A stretch of DNA of 64,000 nucleotides from Undibacterium hunanense (GCF_014284335.1 NZ_JACOGF010000005.1:124001-188000), one strand, 5' to 3'. Positions 48,235 to 58,818 are shown, numbered from the stretch's first letter. Numbers and translations are program-made. Notes: a model not told the origin generated them from the letters alone.

Positions 48235-49515
48235 TCAGGGCAGGGCGGTAGGCTTTGCCAGATAGCTGGATGAATAGGTCTTGAACTGACCGCCATCGGT
48301 ATTGATATTGGTCTGGTTGACTTCACCAGGGCTGAACACGGCACCGATGCCGCCCACCGCCACCATTTCGCTGGTATGCGTCAGGAAATAGCGCACGCGG
48401 TTGTCGCGCCACTTCAAGGCAGAACCAAACTGGCTGGATGGCACACCCAGCGGTGTTTGCCACCACAAGACCGGTAATTGCAGGCCCTGGTAATAGGTTT
48501 TGGCCAGCGCGAAATGTTCCTTGAAATTGGGCGAAGTGATATTCGCTTCATCCCAGTACCATGGCGTATCCAGACGGGTGCAATACGAAACTTGTGGTGT
48601 ATTTTCAAAACAGCCAGCATCCCGGTCCAGGGTTTGCATGACGATGAAATCGGCTTTGTCTGCACCCAGCTTCTGCATATATGACAAGGCCGTTGTGTGC
48701 AGGTCGCCAAACAGCGCCGGCGGAAAACCCACATAGGCATTCGGCGCATATTTTCTGGCGATCTGCATCAGGCACTGTGCTATGCCGGTTACGCTGTTTT
48801 GCAGGGTACTGCAATCAGCATCAATATTTACCAGCGCAAATACGGTCGATGGGTCGGCATTATTGGATGCCCTTTGGGTGTAACCCCAAAAGTCAGGCTC
48901 AAAATTCACCAGCGCAGGTTTGCCATAGGTTTTCAGTTGCTGGAACAGCAGGCGGACATTGTTCCAGTAATTTTTCATGAAGGTGGTGTTGCTCAGGCCG
49001 GTCAGGTTACCGTCACCATTGCTGGCCATCTGGTACAGCGTGAACATGGGCACCGCACCCATGGTATCGGCGTTTTTGGCGACAATCTGCACATAGGCAC
49101 CAGAAGGGCTGTTCCAGGTCGGCCAGGAACCATCACCCACGCCCACCAGGTATTGGTCATAAATATCGGGGGTAATGGCCTGTTTTTGAATATCAGCCAG
49201 CTCTGTCGTACCCAGACCCACCAGGAAGCGTGAAGGCTTGCCCAGCTTGACAGCCAGTGCTGCTGCTTTTTTCTCCAGCGTGATGACTGTGGTACCGGTT
49301 GTAGTGCCGGTCGTCGTACCTGTCCCGGTGGTGGTGCCAGTCGTGGTGCCCGTTGTAGTTCCGGTGGTGGTGCCGGTCGTTGTACCCGTGCCTGTTCCAG
49401 TGGTTGTGCCCGTTGTAGTTCCGGTTGTGGTGGTGGCTGCCGTAGAACCACCGCCGCCGCCGCAGGCACTGGTAACAAGCAACAGGCCGGTGGCCAGTAA
49501 ATGAGGAATTTTCAT
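48235..49515 (-). CDS. Lipoprotein with Thr-Gly repeat linker and TIM-barrel-like domain
   Basis: This 426-residue protein starts with a lipoprotein signal (HLLATGLLLVTSAC), a Gly5 run and a linker of about 55 residues made of repeated Thr-Gly units (TGTTTG). After VITLEKKAAAL there is a folded domain of about 340 residues whose pieces (LVGLGTTELADIQKQA, ALVNFEPDFWGYTQ, YVGFPPALFGD, ADFIVMQTLDRDAGC, LPVLWWQTPLG) look like alternating strands of a glycoside-hydrolase-type TIM barrel; the Glu in NFEPDFW may be catalytic. I cannot name the family. The linker is encoded by near-perfect short repeats and could vary in length. Confidence 0.7.
   Translation of the reverse strand: MKIPHLLATGLLLVTSACGGGGGSTAATTTTGTTTGTTTGTGTGTTTGTTTGTTTGTTTGTTTGTGTTTGTTTGTTVITLEKKAAALAVKLGKPSRFLVGLGTTELADIQKQAITPDIYDQYLVGVGDGSWPTWNSPSGAYVQIVAKNADTMGAVPMFTLYQMASNGDGNLTGLSNTTFMKNYWNNVRLLFQQLKTYGKPALVNFEPDFWGYTQRASNNADPSTVFALVNIDADCSTLQNSVTGIAQCLMQIARKYAPNAYVGFPPALFGDLHTTALSYMQKLGADKADFIVMQTLDRDAGCFENTPQVSYCTRLDTPWYWDEANITSPNFKEHFALAKTYYQGLQLPVLWWQTPLGVPSSQFGSALKWRDNRVRYFLTHTSEMVAVGGIGAVFSPGEVNQTNINTDGGQFKTYSSSYLAKPTALP
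49275..49440. repeat. Thr-Gly-coding tandem repeat tract
   Basis: Imperfect short tandem repeats of GGTACCAC/CACCGG-type words encoding about 55 Thr and Gly residues. Likely prone to slippage and length change between strains. Confidence 0.75.
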
Positions 49516-49628
49516 AAAAGGGAGGCAGAGAACGTCAAGGTATCTGCTCATGATAGTCGAAGCCATCGCAGTCGGGATTAAACCGTCTTTAGCTTGCCGA
49601 TAAAATAACAATCCTTCACAATGTTGAC

Positions 49629-50249
49629 ATGCTGAATCTTCCCGCCAAACGTAGCCTTTGCCCGCATTGCCGCCGGCCCGTCACTGCCTGTATTTGCCAA
49701 TGGGTAACAAGTATTGCCAATATGCCAGAAGTGTTAATTTTGCAGCATACGCTGGAAGTGAATAACGCCAAAGGCAGCGCACGTCTGCTGCACCTTTGTT
49801 TGCAGACATCCAGTCTGGTGGAAGGAGAGCAGTTTGAAGACACACATCTGCGATCCTTGCTGCATGCCGGTGATAAACAGCCCGTCCTGCTGTATCCATC
49901 CACCACACACAATGATGCTGATGACTTGCAATATGAAGCACCAGAATTTTTATTGGCCGGGCAGACGTTGGCCAATCTGCGGCTGGTGGTACTCGACGCC
50001 ACCTGGCGCAAAAGCCGCAAGATGCTGTACCTGAACCTGCTGCTGCAACAATTGCCCCGCCTGAGCCTGCAAGACATGCCAGCCTCACACTACCGCATAC
50101 GCAAGGCGCATGCGCCAGATCAGTTATCGACGCTGGAGGCTACCTGTTATGCATTGATGCAACTGGAGCAGGATGAAGAAAAATATCAGGCGCTGTTGCA
50201 GGCTTTTGACGGGTTTGTGGGGCAGCAGATGGGGTTCAGACAAAGTTAA
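49629..50249 (+). CDS. tapT: DTW-domain tRNA-uridine aminocarboxypropyltransferase
   Basis: This 206-residue protein has the DTW domain with CPHCRRPVTACICQ (four cysteines) near the N-terminus and the DxTW-type motif VVLDATWRKSRKML. In E. coli TapT (YfiP) makes the acp3U modification at position 47 of tRNAs from S-adenosylmethionine. The central NNAKGSARLL block is also present. Monocistronic; divergent from the lipoprotein gene over a short gap. Confidence 0.9.
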   Translation: MLNLPAKRSLCPHCRRPVTACICQWVTSIANMPEVLILQHTLEVNNAKGSARLLHLCLQTSSLVEGEQFEDTHLRSLLHAGDKQPVLLYPSTTHNDADDLQYEAPEFLLAGQTLANLRLVVLDATWRKSRKMLYLNLLLQQLPRLSLQDMPASHYRIRKAHAPDQLSTLEATCYALMQLEQDEEKYQALLQAFDGFVGQQMGFRQS

Positions 50250-50264
50250 AAGTTAGCCAATGAT

Positions 50265-50597
50265 TTATTCATAATCCCAAGGGCCCTGAATAAACACTTT
50301 ACGGCCTTCCTGGAATTCCGCTACCCAGGTGTAGCGAAATTCTTCACCTAAACCTCTGGCCCCAAACCACGCGGACGGAAATAATGAAGCGATACTTTCG
50401 ATCAATGAAAGCAAGTAGATACTATGCACATTGAAAGTTGCCTCGTAGTTTGAAAAAGCCGCGATCAGATCGCACAAGACATCTTTGTGAATTCCATCCT
50501 CAGTAAGGATTTTGATGATCTCATCAGACTTGCTTGATATGTCGGGGATATCATTTTCGCCAATGAATTGTATGTGCAGGATTGTTTGTTCACTCAT
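50265..50597 (-). CDS. Unrecognised 110-residue protein
   Basis: The frame encodes an acidic, soluble protein (SEQTILHIQFIGENDIPDI near the start, FRYTWVAEFQEGRKVFI near the end) with no signal peptide or membrane helix. Base use is more AT-rich than the neighbours, suggesting recent acquisition. The ribosome site is weak. The shape, small acidic with an aromatic-rich end, is like some immunity or antitoxin-type proteins, but no partner is adjacent, so no function is claimed. Confidence 0.55.
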   Translation of the reverse strand: MSEQTILHIQFIGENDIPDISSKSDEIIKILTEDGIHKDVLCDLIAAFSNYEATFNVHSIYLLSLIESIASLFPSAWFGARGLGEEFRYTWVAEFQEGRKVFIQGPWDYE

Positions 50598-50702
50598 GAT
50601 TTTTATGGATAGTTTGAATTTTGCTCTTTTTTATAAGTCAAGTGAGATTAAGAGCGCCAATTATTGTTCATGCTATCAGTCATGTGTGAGTCTTAGATGT
50701 TT

Positions 50703-51146
50703 TTATTTCTTGTTTTCCTTGGGTTTGCTATACCAAAGCGCATTCACGATAATCCAGCGGTTTTCATATTTGCCCATGTGGAAGTAATCGACAAACCATG
50801 GTGTTTCCAGGCGTACTGATGCGGCTGTGTCGGTTACGTCGAGGACGGTGCAGGTACGGCTCCATTCTGCCCTGGGTGTTTTAAGGGCGCCTGCTTTGGT
50901 CAGGCCAACCAGTTCTTCTTTGGACATGCGCCGCAGGCCCAGGCGTTCATCCGGCGTGTCGCCAATCACTGAACGTTTGGCCAGGTCTGGATGCAGCGAC
51001 CTGGCTACGCGTTTGGGGTCTGCTTCCAGTTGACCATCAATATAGTCATAGCAAGTCGCTTCGATGGCGGCCAGGGTTGCCGCATCGACGTTGGCGGCCG
51101 GGCTGGCAACCAGGGCAGCAGTGACAAGAAAAGTGGCGATGGGCAT
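50703..51146 (-). CDS. Secreted NTF2-like protein (putative lumazine-binding fold)
   Basis: This 147-residue protein has a signal peptide (IATFLVTAALVASPAANVDA) and an NTF2-like domain starting AAIEATCYDYIDGQLEADP, the pattern of the Lumazine_bd_2/DUF4440-like family, with HPDLAKRSV and DYFHMGKYENRWIIVNALW. GAGGA precedes the ATG. The ligand is unknown; homologues often lie next to unrelated genes. Confidence 0.8.
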   Translation of the reverse strand: MPIATFLVTAALVASPAANVDAATLAAIEATCYDYIDGQLEADPKRVARSLHPDLAKRSVIGDTPDERLGLRRMSKEELVGLTKAGALKTPRAEWSRTCTVLDVTDTAASVRLETPWFVDYFHMGKYENRWIIVNALWYSKPKENKK

Positions 51147-51373
51147 GGTCTGTCGTTCCTCTGTGAGTGAAATCTGAAATGAAACCTGATTTTAAATCTC
51201 GAATGTCCGTAGCGTGATGTTCGTAACATATACGGGGAATCGTCTTGCCTTGCTGATGCCTGAATGAATGGCGTCACTTTACCTTGACCTGCGATATCTG
51301 CATTTGTTCCTGAGATTTGATAAAGTTTTTTGCCGGATTGTCTGTTGTCAGGCGTTTTCAGCTGACCATAAAA

Positions 51374-51395
51374 AAGCCCCGCAAAAGCGGGGCTT
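51374..51395 (-). terminator. Rho-independent terminator after the OPT transporter
   Basis: AAGCCCCGC (51374-51382), loop AAAA, GCGGGGCTT (51387-51395). Read on the minus strand, the T-run comes from the AAAAA at 51371. Confidence 0.85.
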
Positions 51396-51417
51396 GGAAA
51401 GTCAGCGTCTGATCAGA

Positions 51418-53400
51418 TCAGATCAGTACATTGATAATCGCGTTACCTATACCTATCAATGCCGCACCAGAGATCAAACCGGCGCAGATAGGTTCGCAAC
51501 CTTCTACCCAGAAATCATAGCCTTTGCTGCCAGGTGTGCTGTTGCGCTTACCCATCCACCAGAATATCGCTGCACCTATCCACATCGCCAGACAGGATTC
51601 TGGCGGCAGGATGACGCCCAGGCCGATGGAGACGGCGGACAGCGGGAAGCGGCCCTTGGTGAAGATGCGTGCACCTTCGATCAGGCTGGCGGCGACTGCT
51701 GCCACGATGATGGCGGTAATGGCGGAGGATGGCAGGCTGCTGAAGCCTTTGGCGATCAGTTCTGCCACGCCTTTCCATTGCATCGCGCCGGGGAAGGCAA
51801 ACTTGTCGGACACGATGGTGGCGGTGGAACGCACGCCATTTGCATCAGGCGGCAAGAACAGCAGGAAGTACAGTGGTACGCACGCCAGTGCACCGGAGAA
51901 GATGCCGATGATATGGCCTATCGCCTGCTGTCTTGGTTTTGCACCCAGCATATAGCCAGGCTTGATGTCGGACAGCAGGTTGGATGCATTCGACGCCACT
52001 TCGGCAGTCATGCCGGCAGGGATGAGGTTGTTGGCTGGATTGGCACTGTCAATCGCACCCATGCTGAACTGCGTGATTTTTGACAGCGTGCTGGTCGGTG
52101 TCCAGGATGTCAGTGCCATGGCATTGGCGCAGATGATGGTCAGGATAAATACCAGCGGCAGGGTGATGATGGACATGATCCATGGCACGCCAAAGAAGGC
52201 ATGTGTGGTCCATGCAGCCAGTATGCTGAAAATGGGGATGCCGATGTAGGAAATGATCAGCGGCACTTCGATATGATCCAGAATATTGCTGCCCTTGTCG
52301 GCAACCTTATTCTTGTCTGCCTTCTTGAAGATACTGGTGAACAGTTCGGGCTTGGCAGCCAGGCTGATGAAGGACGCCACCACCATCATGGATACCGCCC
52401 ACCACAGGCCCCACTGATTGACGATTTCGGTGCGCGAGATAGGTACGATCTTGCCGCTAGGGGCGATGCGTTCGATGATGTCGCCACGCTGTATCATCCA
52501 CGGTGCCAGAAAGACGAAGTTGATGATGGCACCCAGCAAGACGCTGCTGGCAACACGTATGCCCATCAGGCCGCCGACGCCCAGCATGGCAGCATCGAGG
52601 GTGAAACGCAGGCCCAGTGCACGGAAATCGGTACCGAGGATCTTGGGGATCAGTAAATCGTATTTGACGGCAGCGGTGTAATAGTAATGATCGACACGTT
52701 CCTGGAAATGCCAGGCTTCTGTCATGCTGGTCCATTTATCCATGCGCAGGATTTTGAACTGTATCAGCTTCATCCAGCCATCGCTGGTGATCATCTGGTA
52801 AATCGCAGTCCACATGGCGGTAAAGGCCATCAGGCGTGCCTTGTACATGCCGCTGGCCGCTTCGCCGGTATAGACGGCATCCAGCACCACGCCGCAGGCA
52901 CGGCCTTCAGGAAAGGGCAGTTGGTCTTCATTGATGAAGCGGCGCTTCATGGGGAAGGCAACCAGCACGCCCAATATGGAGCAGACGCTCATCCACACCA
53001 CCAGGTGCCACCAGGTGACCACAGTGCCGCTGATCAGCATATAGGCTGACAGCACGGTATTGAGCGGCATGGTCATGTAGCCAGCAGCGGTGGCAATGGA
53101 TTGGGTGCAGTTGTTTTCAAGGATGGTGAAATCCTTGGCGATACCCAGATTGGCAAGTATCTTGAAAATCGCAAAGGCCAGGATGACGGATGTCAGGCCC
53201 ACGCCTATGGTAATACCGGTTTTGGCACCGATGTACAAAGCGGTGGCAGACAGGATGCCGCCCAGCAGAAAACCGGTGAATGCCGAGCGTATGGTCAGTT
53301 GTGCCATATCGCCACGGTAAATATTGGTGAACCACCACTCGTCCTTTTGGGCGCGAGTCCAGGTCCGGATCTGCTCGTCGCTTAATTGTTGCAGCGCCAT
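51418..53400 (-). CDS. OPT-family oligopeptide transporter
   Basis: This 660-residue inner-membrane protein has 14-16 hydrophobic segments and the OPT signature regions, for example SAFTGFLLGGILSATALYIGAK near the start and CANAMALTSWTPTSTLSKITQF. OPT carriers take up oligopeptides, or metal-siderophore complexes, in a proton-driven way; the substrate here is unknown. GGAGACAAT precedes the ATG. It is transcribed toward the NTF2 gene and ends at a terminator. Confidence 0.9.
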   Translation of the reverse strand: MALQQLSDEQIRTWTRAQKDEWWFTNIYRGDMAQLTIRSAFTGFLLGGILSATALYIGAKTGITIGVGLTSVILAFAIFKILANLGIAKDFTILENNCTQSIATAAGYMTMPLNTVLSAYMLISGTVVTWWHLVVWMSVCSILGVLVAFPMKRRFINEDQLPFPEGRACGVVLDAVYTGEAASGMYKARLMAFTAMWTAIYQMITSDGWMKLIQFKILRMDKWTSMTEAWHFQERVDHYYYTAAVKYDLLIPKILGTDFRALGLRFTLDAAMLGVGGLMGIRVASSVLLGAIINFVFLAPWMIQRGDIIERIAPSGKIVPISRTEIVNQWGLWWAVSMMVVASFISLAAKPELFTSIFKKADKNKVADKGSNILDHIEVPLIISYIGIPIFSILAAWTTHAFFGVPWIMSIITLPLVFILTIICANAMALTSWTPTSTLSKITQFSMGAIDSANPANNLIPAGMTAEVASNASNLLSDIKPGYMLGAKPRQQAIGHIIGIFSGALACVPLYFLLFLPPDANGVRSTATIVSDKFAFPGAMQWKGVAELIAKGFSSLPSSAITAIIVAAVAASLIEGARIFTKGRFPLSAVSIGLGVILPPESCLAMWIGAAIFWWMGKRNSTPGSKGYDFWVEGCEPICAGLISGAALIGIGNAIINVLI

Positions 53401-53912
53401 ATTGTCTCCAAAACGGTTTGTCGGAATTGATGTGCCGGAATATCGGCCATGGGCAAGCGCTATTTTTCTGCAAGATCATTGCAAATTTGAAACGCCAGCC
53501 CTTCAATATGAAAATTTTCTTTCAAGTGCGGCAGTATCCAAGCCACAGATGTTTTCTGTCAAGCAGGCTGTGGAAAAAATGGGGTTTTGATGTTGTATAG
53601 GTTGTTGTATGGGCTGTTGTATATGGTTTATAGCGAAAATTGCATGTTGAAATGAGAATAGCGAGTATGCAGGCAGGATGTACAGACAACAAAAAGCCCC
53701 GCAACTTGCGTTGCGGGGCTTTGAGCAATGCGACTCTCGGTTAGATTACTGAGAGCAGCTGGCAGCTAGTAGAACCTGTTTATGATCTGTAGCGAGCGGG
53801 CGTCAGCGGGGTGAAGAGCAGCGCAAAAAGCGGAATGTACTTAAGTACATGAGCATTTTGAGCAGCGCATGAGCCCCGATCACGCTCGCGCAGTAAGATC
53901 GTGAACGGGTTC
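53401..53912. other. 512-base gap between groL and the OPT gene
   Basis: Holds MITE copy 2 (53771-53913), the groESL terminator (53694-53721) and, near 53590-53625, three GTTGTAT words about 12 bases apart. The OPT promoter must be in the left part. No gene seen. Confidence 0.6.
53694..53721 (-). terminator. groESL terminator
   Basis: AAGCCCCGCAA (53694-53704) pairs with TTGCGGGGCTT (53711-53721); on the minus strand it is followed by TTTTTGTT. It lies about 190 bases past the groL stop because MITE copy 2 sits between. Confidence 0.85.

Positions 53913-53913
<1 letters not shown>
53771..53913. mobile_element. MITE-like element, copy 2
   Basis: This 143-base element starts AGAACCTGTTTATGATCT and ends AGATCGTGAACGGGTTCT, terminal inverted repeats of 18 bp, with inner arms TGTAGCGAGCG and CGCTCGCGCA, and a 14-bp palindrome TGTACTTAAGTACA in the middle. 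Most of it matches copy 1. Its right end contributes the outermost base of the groL TAA (minus strand). No coding capacity. Confidence 0.8.
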
Positions 53914-55583
<1,670 letters not shown>

Positions 55584-55606
55584 TTAATTGATATCGTGGA
55601 TGCCGA

Positions 55607-55897
55607 TTACTTCTGTACGACCGCGAAGATATCTTCTTCACGCATCACCAGAACTTCGTTGCCGTCTACTTTGACAGCCTGACCAGAATATTTGCCGAAC
55701 AAAACGCGGTCGCCAACTTTAACGTCCAGGGCGCGCACAGTACCGTTGTCCAGCAATTTGCCAGGACCAACTGCCAGTACTTCACCTTGATCTGGCTTTT
55801 CAGCAGCAGCGTCAGGCAGAACGATACCGGATGCAGTCTTTGTTTCTTGATCCAGGCGTTTCACGATCAGGCGATCGTGCAGGGGACGAAGGTTCAT
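55607..55897 (-). CDS. groES: Co-chaperonin GroES
   Basis: This 96-residue lid protein caps the GroEL cavity. It starts [23 protein letters not shown] and holds [23 protein letters not shown] (mobile loop region) and [13 protein letters not shown]. The strong ribosome site AAAGGAGC precedes the ATG. First gene of the groESL operon, 41 bases before groL. Confidence 0.98.
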   Translation of the reverse strand: MNLRPLHDRLIVKRLDQETKTASGIVLPDAAAEKPDQGEVLAVGPGKLLDNGTVRALDVKVGDRVLFGKYSGQAVKVDGNEVLVMREEDIFAVVQK

Positions 55898-55960
55898 ACA
55901 AGCTCCTTTAATTTTGCGAGTAATTACTATTGGAATTCAATTAAGCTGGGGAAAGACTTG

Positions 55961-55987
55961 TTAGCACTCTCTCCCAACGAGTGCTAA
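55961..55987 (-). promoter_or_regulatory. CIRCE operator (HrcA site)
   Basis: TTAGCACTC, nine bases, GAGTGCTAA: a perfect match to the CIRCE consensus. HrcA represses groESL from this site. The operator is next to the sigma-32 promoter, downstream of its -10. Confidence 0.97.
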
Positions 55988-55989
55988 GT

Positions 55990-56016
55990 ATATGGGCGAG
56001 CTCTATGCTTTTCAAG
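55990..56016 (-). promoter_or_regulatory. Sigma-32 heat-shock promoter of groESL
   Basis: On the minus strand CTTGAAA (-35, 56010-56016), 13 bases, CCCATAT (-10, 55990-55996). Both elements match the sigma-32 consensus, and the -10 abuts CIRCE by two bases, so sigma-32 activation and HrcA repression act on one promoter. Confidence 0.88.
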
Positions 56017-56345
56017 ACAGGAAAATAGACTAAATTAAAATTTCCTTAGAAATCATGCATTTATGATGTCAAAACCATGACTGAAAATGTGTTTAAAGCA
56101 ATTAAATTCGTATCATTAATGAAAATATTGCCACATGGGAAATGTGATTTTTTGTGACTTGACCGTTTTTGTTGCGGTAAATCATCGAAAATACTGCCTA
56201 TAAATTAAGCGAAATTTTGAAGCTGCCGATGCATGTGGCGAGCGAATCGCCTGAATAACTAAAACCGGTGCAAATGCCTGATGCCTTTGCGGCTCACGAG
56301 CCGTTGGGCCGGACAGGCCTGGCAGACCGGGTGCACGGAGACAGT

Positions 56346-56408
56346 AAATGTGGTGGGTACGGAGTTCGGTACGATGTTGGGTACAGTGTTGGGTACGCTG
56401 TTTGGTAA
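56346..56408. repeat. 12-bp degenerate tandem repeat at the binding-protein start
   Basis: About five units of the type GGTACGRTGTTG, starting GGTACGGAGTTC, GGTACGATGTTG, GGTACAGTGTTG, GGTACGCTGTTT, GGTAAGATTATG. It encodes the N-terminal WVRC-like residues in the frame used and GTxxGT in another frame, so the unit number changes the leader without a frameshift. Confidence 0.75.
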
Positions 56409-57511
56409 GATTATGTGCAGCGTTCTGCTGCGTTGTTGGCATGGGTTTGCCTGCTTCGGCATGGGCCATGTCGGTCACTTTTCTGAATCCTGGAAGATCA
56501 GATGAAATTTATTGGGTGACTGCGGCCAACAGTATGGCTGCGGCAGCCAGTAGCCTTGGCATCAGACTGGAAGTCTTGTATGCCGAGCGCGATCACCTAA
56601 AACCCCTGGAATTTGCCAGGCAGATTGCTGCCCGCCCGGCAGCAGCACGTCCTGATTATGTGATCCTGTCGAATGATTTTGCTGTGGGGCCGGAAGTATT
56701 GCGCACGCTGGATGCGGCAAATATCAAGACCTTTTTTGCCTACAGCGGCATCACCGAGCAAAGCGAACGCGCAATAGTCGGTCACCCGCGCCAGATCTAT
56801 AAGAACTGGCTGGGCAGCCTGGAACCACGGGCAGAAGACGCCGGTTATGTCACCGCCCGCAAGCTGATAGAACGTGGCCGTACTGAAAAATGGATGGCGA
56901 CGGATGGCAAACTGCATTTGCTGGCGATTGCCGGTGACCGTTCTACCACCACTTCTTATAAGCGCACCGAAGGCATGCGCCGTGCCGTGGCCGAAACCAG
57001 AGATGTGGTGCTGGATCAGGTGGTGTATGGTGAATGGAACCGGGCCAAGGCGCAGGAACAAAGCATGTGGCTGTACCGGCGGTATCCGCAGACGCGGCTG
57101 ATCTGGACCGCCAATGACCTGATGGCTTTCGGTGCGATGGAAAGCTGGCGCGTGCGTGGCGGCAAGCCAGGGCGTGATGCCAGTTTCAGCACCATCAATA
57201 CCTCATCCGAGGCATTTACTGCGCTGGAATCGGGATCCCTGACGGCCTTGTCTGGTGGCCACTTCATCGCTGGTGCTTTCAGTCTGGTGATGCTGTATGA
57301 CTACCATCATGGCAAGGATTTTATCAACGAAGGTCTGGAGCTGGAACGCTCCATGTTCATCTTGTTTACGCCGGAAGATGCGCGCCGTTTCCAGAACATG
57401 TTTGGCGACATGAATTTTTCCCGTGTTAATTTCAAAAAATTCAGCAAGGTTTTCAATCCGGCATTGAAGAAATATAACTTCAGTTTTCGCCGCTTGTTGG
57501 CCAAGGTGTGA
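56348..57511 (+). CDS. Periplasmic sugar/autoinducer-type binding protein
   Basis: This 387-residue protein is a type I periplasmic binding fold (LacI/RbsB/LuxP-like): two alpha/beta lobes with SVTFLNPGRSDEIYWVTAANSM, YVILSNDFAVG, DRSTTTSYKRTEGMRRAV and IWTANDLMAFGAMESW. It lacks a permease or ATPase neighbour and is coupled to a diguanylate cyclase gene (stop TGA overlaps a possible GTG start), suggesting a sensing role. The start is unsure: from 56348 the first 20 residues come from a 12-bp tandem repeat (WVRC-like units) ahead of the signal peptide (LCAAFCCVVGMGLPASAWA); a TTG further in is an alternative. Confidence 0.82.
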   Translation: MWWVRSSVRCWVQCWVRCLVRLCAAFCCVVGMGLPASAWAMSVTFLNPGRSDEIYWVTAANSMAAAASSLGIRLEVLYAERDHLKPLEFARQIAARPAAARPDYVILSNDFAVGPEVLRTLDAANIKTFFAYSGITEQSERAIVGHPRQIYKNWLGSLEPRAEDAGYVTARKLIERGRTEKWMATDGKLHLLAIAGDRSTTTSYKRTEGMRRAVAETRDVVLDQVVYGEWNRAKAQEQSMWLYRRYPQTRLIWTANDLMAFGAMESWRVRGGKPGRDASFSTINTSSEAFTALESGSLTALSGGHFIAGAFSLVMLYDYHHGKDFINEGLELERSMFILFTPEDARRFQNMFGDMNFSRVNFKKFSKVFNPALKKYNFSFRRLLAKV

Positions 57512-57528
57512 TCGCTACAGATGTACTT

Positions 57529-58818
57529 ATGAATACCGCACCCTTACAATCCATTGCCAGTTTGCTGATACGTCGCGTATTCACGTGGGTGATCCTGTGC
57601 GTGATCGCCATCAGCGGCTTGCAGGCATGGATGAACTATCGGGCGATAGAAGATAATTTCAACATGTCGGTGAACGATGTGGCCCATGCCCATCTGCCTT
57701 TGCTGTCATTAGCGATCTGGGATATTGAGCCGCATACCATACAAAAACAGATCAGGCTGATATTGAAAAACACCACGATCGCGTATGTCGTGATACGTGC
57801 CAATACCGGCCAGGAATTTGTCGGTGGCGATGTCAATCGCATGGCAGGTGGTCAGCGTATTGTTTTTGAGATTCCGGCACCGACGGATGCACAAAAGCCG
57901 GTGGGCACTGCCGAGTTTGTCGTTGACAGAACCATGCTGAAAAATGAGTTGTGGCGCAGCCTGATCATCGTCGTGCTGGGTGTGCTGGTCCTGTCCATTT
58001 TCATTTTCCTGGCAGTGGTGGCGATTTTGCGACGCGACCTGGAACGCCCCATGCGACAACTGGCTGATTTCGTCAAAAACCTGCAGGCGAATAAAATTTC
58101 CACCAGGCTCGAATTGCAGCTTGAACCCGGCCATATCTATAATGAAATAGATCTGGTGGTAGATGGCTTTCGCACCATGCAGGCCAGTATAGAAAAGCAT
58201 ATTGCCAACCAGGATGCGCTGGTGTCGGAACGTACCAGGCAACTGGAAACTGCGATGCAAACGCTCAAGCAATTGTCCATCACCGATGGCCTGACGGATT
58301 GTTATAACCGCCTGCTGTTCAATGAACGCATGCCGGCAGAAATACAAAGGGCCGTACGGTATGGCCGTGATGTATGCGTGGTGTTTTGTGATATCGATTT
58401 TTTCAAGAATGTGAATGACCAGTATGGCCATGCTGTCGGTGACAAGGTATTGGTGACGTTTGCGCAAAGTCTGAAGGCAGAATTACGTGCCGAGGTGGAT
58501 TGGGTAGTCCGTTATGGCGGTGAAGAATTCATGATCATACTGCCAGAAACCGGCTTGAAAGCCGCCATCGACGTTGCTACCCGTATTCGTGAACAGGTGG
58601 AGCTATTGACGATAGCCTTGTCCGATGGCTACTGCCTGCGCATCACGGCCAGTTTTGGTGTCGCCGAATTGCGTGCCGGGGACACCGTTGAAACCCTGGT
58701 TCACCGTGCCGATCAGTGGCTGTATTTTTCCAAAGCCCATGGCCGCAATCAGGTCCAGCCCAAAGATGACCAGCGCATCGTTCCAGAAAGTAAACCTGTC
58801 ACCCTAAGCAGGCTGTAA
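57529..58818 (+). CDS. Membrane GGDEF diguanylate cyclase
   Basis: This 429-residue protein has an N-terminal helix (about residues 12-34), a periplasmic sensor part (about 40-140), a second helix (about 146-170, IIVVLGVLVLSIFIFLAVVAILRR split by the membrane), a HAMP-like linker and a coiled stretch, then a GGDEF domain (about 265-420) with DGLTDCYNRLLFNER, FFKNVNDQYGHAVGD and the active site RYGGEEF. It should make cyclic di-GMP. The upstream binding-protein gene overlaps or nearly overlaps it, so ligand binding may feed the periplasmic part. ATG 57529 chosen; a GTG at 57508 is possible. Confidence 0.9.
   Translation: MNTAPLQSIASLLIRRVFTWVILCVIAISGLQAWMNYRAIEDNFNMSVNDVAHAHLPLLSLAIWDIEPHTIQKQIRLILKNTTIAYVVIRANTGQEFVGGDVNRMAGGQRIVFEIPAPTDAQKPVGTAEFVVDRTMLKNELWRSLIIVVLGVLVLSIFIFLAVVAILRRDLERPMRQLADFVKNLQANKISTRLELQLEPGHIYNEIDLVVDGFRTMQASIEKHIANQDALVSERTRQLETAMQTLKQLSITDGLTDCYNRLLFNERMPAEIQRAVRYGRDVCVVFCDIDFFKNVNDQYGHAVGDKVLVTFAQSLKAELRAEVDWVVRYGGEEFMIILPETGLKAAIDVATRIREQVELLTIALSDGYCLRITASFGVAELRAGDTVETLVHRADQWLYFSKAHGRNQVQPKDDQRIVPESKPVTLSRL

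Larger units (their letters stand above)
55898..56347. other. 450-base gap upstream of groES
   Basis: Holds the groESL promoter and CIRCE. The remaining part toward the binding-protein gene is AT-rich and then GC-rich, with the promoter of the binding protein somewhere in 56100-56340 not identified. Confidence 0.6.

Noticed and set aside
51268-52083. 271-codon plus-strand frame opposite the OPT gene
   Set aside because: Antisense to conserved transporter helices; composition unlike a protein.
56346-56408. Regular 12-bp repeats, considered as a CRISPR-like array
   Set aside because: Units are contiguous without spacers and lie inside a coding frame.
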